Shown in pieces: positions 6,326 through 8,230 of a stretch of 8,230 nt of DNA. The notes below the pieces were generated by a model. That model had not been told where the DNA came from. It saw only the letters and a list, made by a program, of their open reading frames with translations, and searched no databases. The position numbers and the translations under genes were made by a program. This DNA is from Gordonia sp. (in: high G+C Gram-positive bacteria). GTDB taxonomy: Bacteria; Actinomycetota; Actinomycetes; Mycobacteriales; Mycobacteriaceae. Positions within the stretch are counted from its first letter, which is position 1; every line of letters begins with the position of its first letter. Location: positions 1 through 8,230 of the forward strand of contig JASLJL010000300.1 in assembly GCA_030152405.1 (NCBI GenBank), written 5' to 3'.

Positions 6326-8230
6326 ATGACCCACCCCGAAGCGTGGACCGCGGACCGGATCGACGCGATCCTCGCGGTGTTCGACACTCCCACCCTGGGC
6401 CGGGCCCGCAACTATGCGCGGGACGGAATGATCGGCGACATCGAGTGGGTCGGCGACACCGTCTCGGGGATCTCCGACGGCTCGGGCGGCAAGAGCTATC
6501 GATGCAGTGTGACGGTGACGTTCGGGCCGCGCGCCCGCGTCGTCGCATCGTGCACGTGCCCGGTGTCGCGCAACTGCAAGCACTGCGCGGCCTTGATCAT
6601 CGCCGCGACGTCGACGCCGAGTCCAGACGGAGCCGAATCGACGTTGGCGCTGTCGCGGTGGCGCGCGCTGATCGGTGAGATCACCGCCGCCGGCGGCCCT
6701 GGACGTCCGCGACCTGTTCCACTCGCGACTCGCCTCGTCTTCTCTGACGAGTACACCGCGGCCGCCTCGTCGATTCAGGTCCGTCCGCAGGTGTTATCCG
6801 ACTCCGGGCGGTGGGTCTCCACGTCACTGACCTGGCGATCGTTGTTCGACGGCGCGCTCTCCGACCGGATCGTCGGACTCGAGCCGCTGACCAGGCTCGC
6901 CGCCGTGCTCGCCGCAGCGCGCGGCAACGGTCCGCACGACGAGTCGATGTCGATGATGTACGCGCCGCGCATGGTCTGGCCGATTCTGCGCGATGCGCGC
7001 GACGCGGGTGTCGAGCTCGTCTTCGGGAGTCCCACCGGGCGCACCGTCCCGGTCGACCTCGACACTCCGATCACCACCGCGCTCGGGGTGTCGCCGTCCG
7101 GATCGGGTGTCGCGGTGAGTCTCCGGTTGGCGGTGGGCGGCGGGTTGATCCCGCCAGAGGACAGCCGGACGCGGCTCATCGGCAGACCGCGGGTGAACGG
7201 CGTCGCCACCGTCGTCGGCGACGTCGCACACATCGGTCCCCTGCCCGACCTCACCCCGACCGAGTCGATGCTGCTCGTGGCCGACGACACCGTGCAGGTG
7301 GACGCCGACGAGGTAGACGAGTTCCGCACCGCACTGGCCGCGGTCGCCCCCGAACGAGCCCTCGACGTAGCACCGGACGCCTTTCCGGCGACGGCGGTCT
7401 CCGGGCCGTTCCCCGTGCTGCACATCGCCGTCGGCGACACGTCCGCCGCCGCCTGGCGGATCGGGTACGACACCGACGGCGAGATCGTCGAGTATCCGCT
7501 GACGGGATCGTCTGCCGGCCGCTACCGGCGGCCCGAGGCGGAGGCCGCCGTGTGGGAGGGTCTCCGTCCGCAACTGCTCGCCGTCGCACAGGCGGGACAC
7601 GGCTGGGTGAACGAGGCCGCCCGGGCTCTGCAGACCGAGCTCCCCCGCCTGCGCACCGACTTCAAGGAGTACAACCGCCTCTACGCGGTGCTCCGCCAAC
7701 TGCAGGGCGGCGCCACCGTGCAGGCGGCGTTCGCATCACTGCCCGCTCGGTTCCACACCTCGCCGGTCGCCCTCACCGAGATCGAACTCGCCGTGCTCTG
7801 GGCCGAGATCGTTCCGGCGATCACCGAGGGCACCGACATCCGCGTCGTCGTCGACGGTGCTCCCCCGACGTTCCGCCGGGCCGACGACACCCCCACGCTG
7901 CACTTCTCCGGCGACGCCTCGACCGACTGGTTCGATCTGGCCGTCTCCGTGGACGTCGACGGTCACCGGGTCCCGCTCCCCGAGGTGATCGCCGCGCTCG
8001 CGGGCGGCCACACGCACATGATGCTCGACGACGACTCCTATTTCTCACTCGACGTTCCCGAGCTCATCACCCTGCGCGAACGCCTGGACGAGGCCCGCGA
8101 GATGGGCGAGCTGGACGGCGACCGAGCGTCGTCACGCAGCCTCAACGCGTCGTTGTGGGACGAGCTGCTCGAACTCGGAGTCGTCGACGAACAGCTCGTC
8201 TCGTGGCGGGAGCGCATGGCCAGACTCGCG
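6326..8230 (+). CDS. SWIM zinc-finger protein, N-terminal part of a probable SNF2-family helicase (partial)
   Basis: The frame is open from ATG 6326 to the right edge (635 residues, no stop), so the gene is truncated by the window. A SWIM zinc finger is clear: C76-x-C78-x5-C84-x-H86, preceded by a beta-rich stretch (Y-R-C-S-V-T-V-T-F, 58-66). The following ~500 residues resemble the region found between SWIM and motor domains in bacterial SNF2 proteins (SNF2 helicase-associated domain): mixed alpha/beta, ending in helices such as L-R-E-R-L-D-E-A-R-E-M and S-L-W-D-E-L-L-E-L-G. The DEAD-type ATPase motifs would follow outside the window, so the SNF2 call is an inference from this layout. Such proteins are presumed dsDNA translocases in the cytoplasm; the role is unknown. 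No good ribosome binding site precedes the ATG. An in-frame GTG at 6299 is an alternative and would overlap the upstream gene by 14 nt. Expression is likely coupled to that gene. Only three lysines occur in 635 residues. Confidence 0.8.
   Translation, partial: MTHPEAWTADRIDAILAVFDTPTLGRARNYARDGMIGDIEWVGDTVSGISDGSGGKSYRCSVTVTFGPRARVVASCTCPVSRNCKHCAALIIAATSTPSPDGAESTLALSRWRALIGEITAAGGPGRPRPVPLATRLVFSDEYTAAASSIQVRPQVLSDSGRWVSTSLTWRSLFDGALSDRIVGLEPLTRLAAVLAAARGNGPHDESMSMMYAPRMVWPILRDARDAGVELVFGSPTGRTVPVDLDTPITTALGVSPSGSGVAVSLRLAVGGGLIPPEDSRTRLIGRPRVNGVATVVGDVAHIGPLPDLTPTESMLLVADDTVQVDADEVDEFRTALAAVAPERALDVAPDAFPATAVSGPFPVLHIAVGDTSAAAWRIGYDTDGEIVEYPLTGSSAGRYRRPEAEAAVWEGLRPQLLAVAQAGHGWVNEAARALQTELPRLRTDFKEYNRLYAVLRQLQGGATVQAAFASLPARFHTSPVALTEIELAVLWAEIVPAITEGTDIRVVVDGAPPTFRRADDTPTLHFSGDASTDWFDLAVSVDVDGHRVPLPEVIAALAGGHTHMMLDDDSYFSLDVPELITLRERLDEAREMGELDGDRASSRSLNASLWDELLELGVVDEQLVSWRERMARLA

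Noticed and set aside
5557..6411. Upstream extension of the dioxygenase frame to an ATG at 6411
   Set aside because: It would run antisense through the whole gene at 5701 and place the Tat signal mid-protein. A good ribosome binding site supports the start at 5556.
5688..6548. 286-residue minus-strand frame, Ser/Arg/Pro-rich
   Set aside because: It has shadow composition and lies antisense to two better-supported genes, with no domain visible.
6775..7699. Two overlapping minus-strand frames (232 and 291 residues)
   Set aside because: Both are antisense to the continuous SWIM/SNF2-type reading frame, are low-information in composition and contain no known motif.

Overview
This is a high-GC window with GC-rich third codon positions, tightly overlapping genes (TTGA and ATGA junctions) and one clear leaderless TANNNT promoter. 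Together these suggest an actinobacterium, probably of the Mycobacteriales (a Gordonia/Rhodococcus/Williamsia-like organism). The genus is a guess. About 97% of the window is coding. No tRNA, rRNA, CRISPR array, transposase or phage gene was seen.

Region 1 (1-4578, + strand) is a compact operon of three genes: the C-terminal part of JetA (DUF3375), then JetB (DUF4194), then a complete JetC (MukB/MksB-like SMC ATPase). These are the kleisin, kite and SMC-like subunits of a type I Wadjet (JetABCD, also MksBEF(G)) complex, which extrudes DNA loops and acts against plasmids. The fourth gene, jetD (DUF3322/DUF2220, Toprim nuclease), normally follows jetC. Here it does not: 27 bp after the jetC stop the next gene converges from the other strand. 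JetD must lie upstream of the window, lie elsewhere, or be absent.

Region 2 (4606-5556, - strand) is one gene for an exported intradiol ring-cleavage dioxygenase. It has a twin-arginine signal with a lipobox, so it is probably a surface-anchored lipoprotein. All four expected iron ligands (Tyr, Tyr, His, His) are present. No other aromatic-catabolism gene is visible nearby.

Region 3 (5557-5700) is the 144-bp divergent spacer. It holds a ribosome binding site for the dioxygenase, two short inverted repeats and a -10 element placed for leaderless transcription of the gene at 5701.

Region 4 (5701-8230, + strand) is a probable two-gene operon. The first gene is an unrecognised, strongly acidic protein of 203 residues with no lysine or histidine. 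The second, 13 bp later, is the first 635 residues of a SWIM zinc-finger protein that looks like the N-terminal part of a bacterial SNF2-family helicase; the ATPase motor would lie beyond the window edge.

The three regions do not obviously share one pathway. The most notable points are the JetABC set without an adjacent jetD, a 15-bp tandem duplication that doubles the jetB ribosome binding site, and the acidic lysine-free protein paired with a SNF2-type gene.
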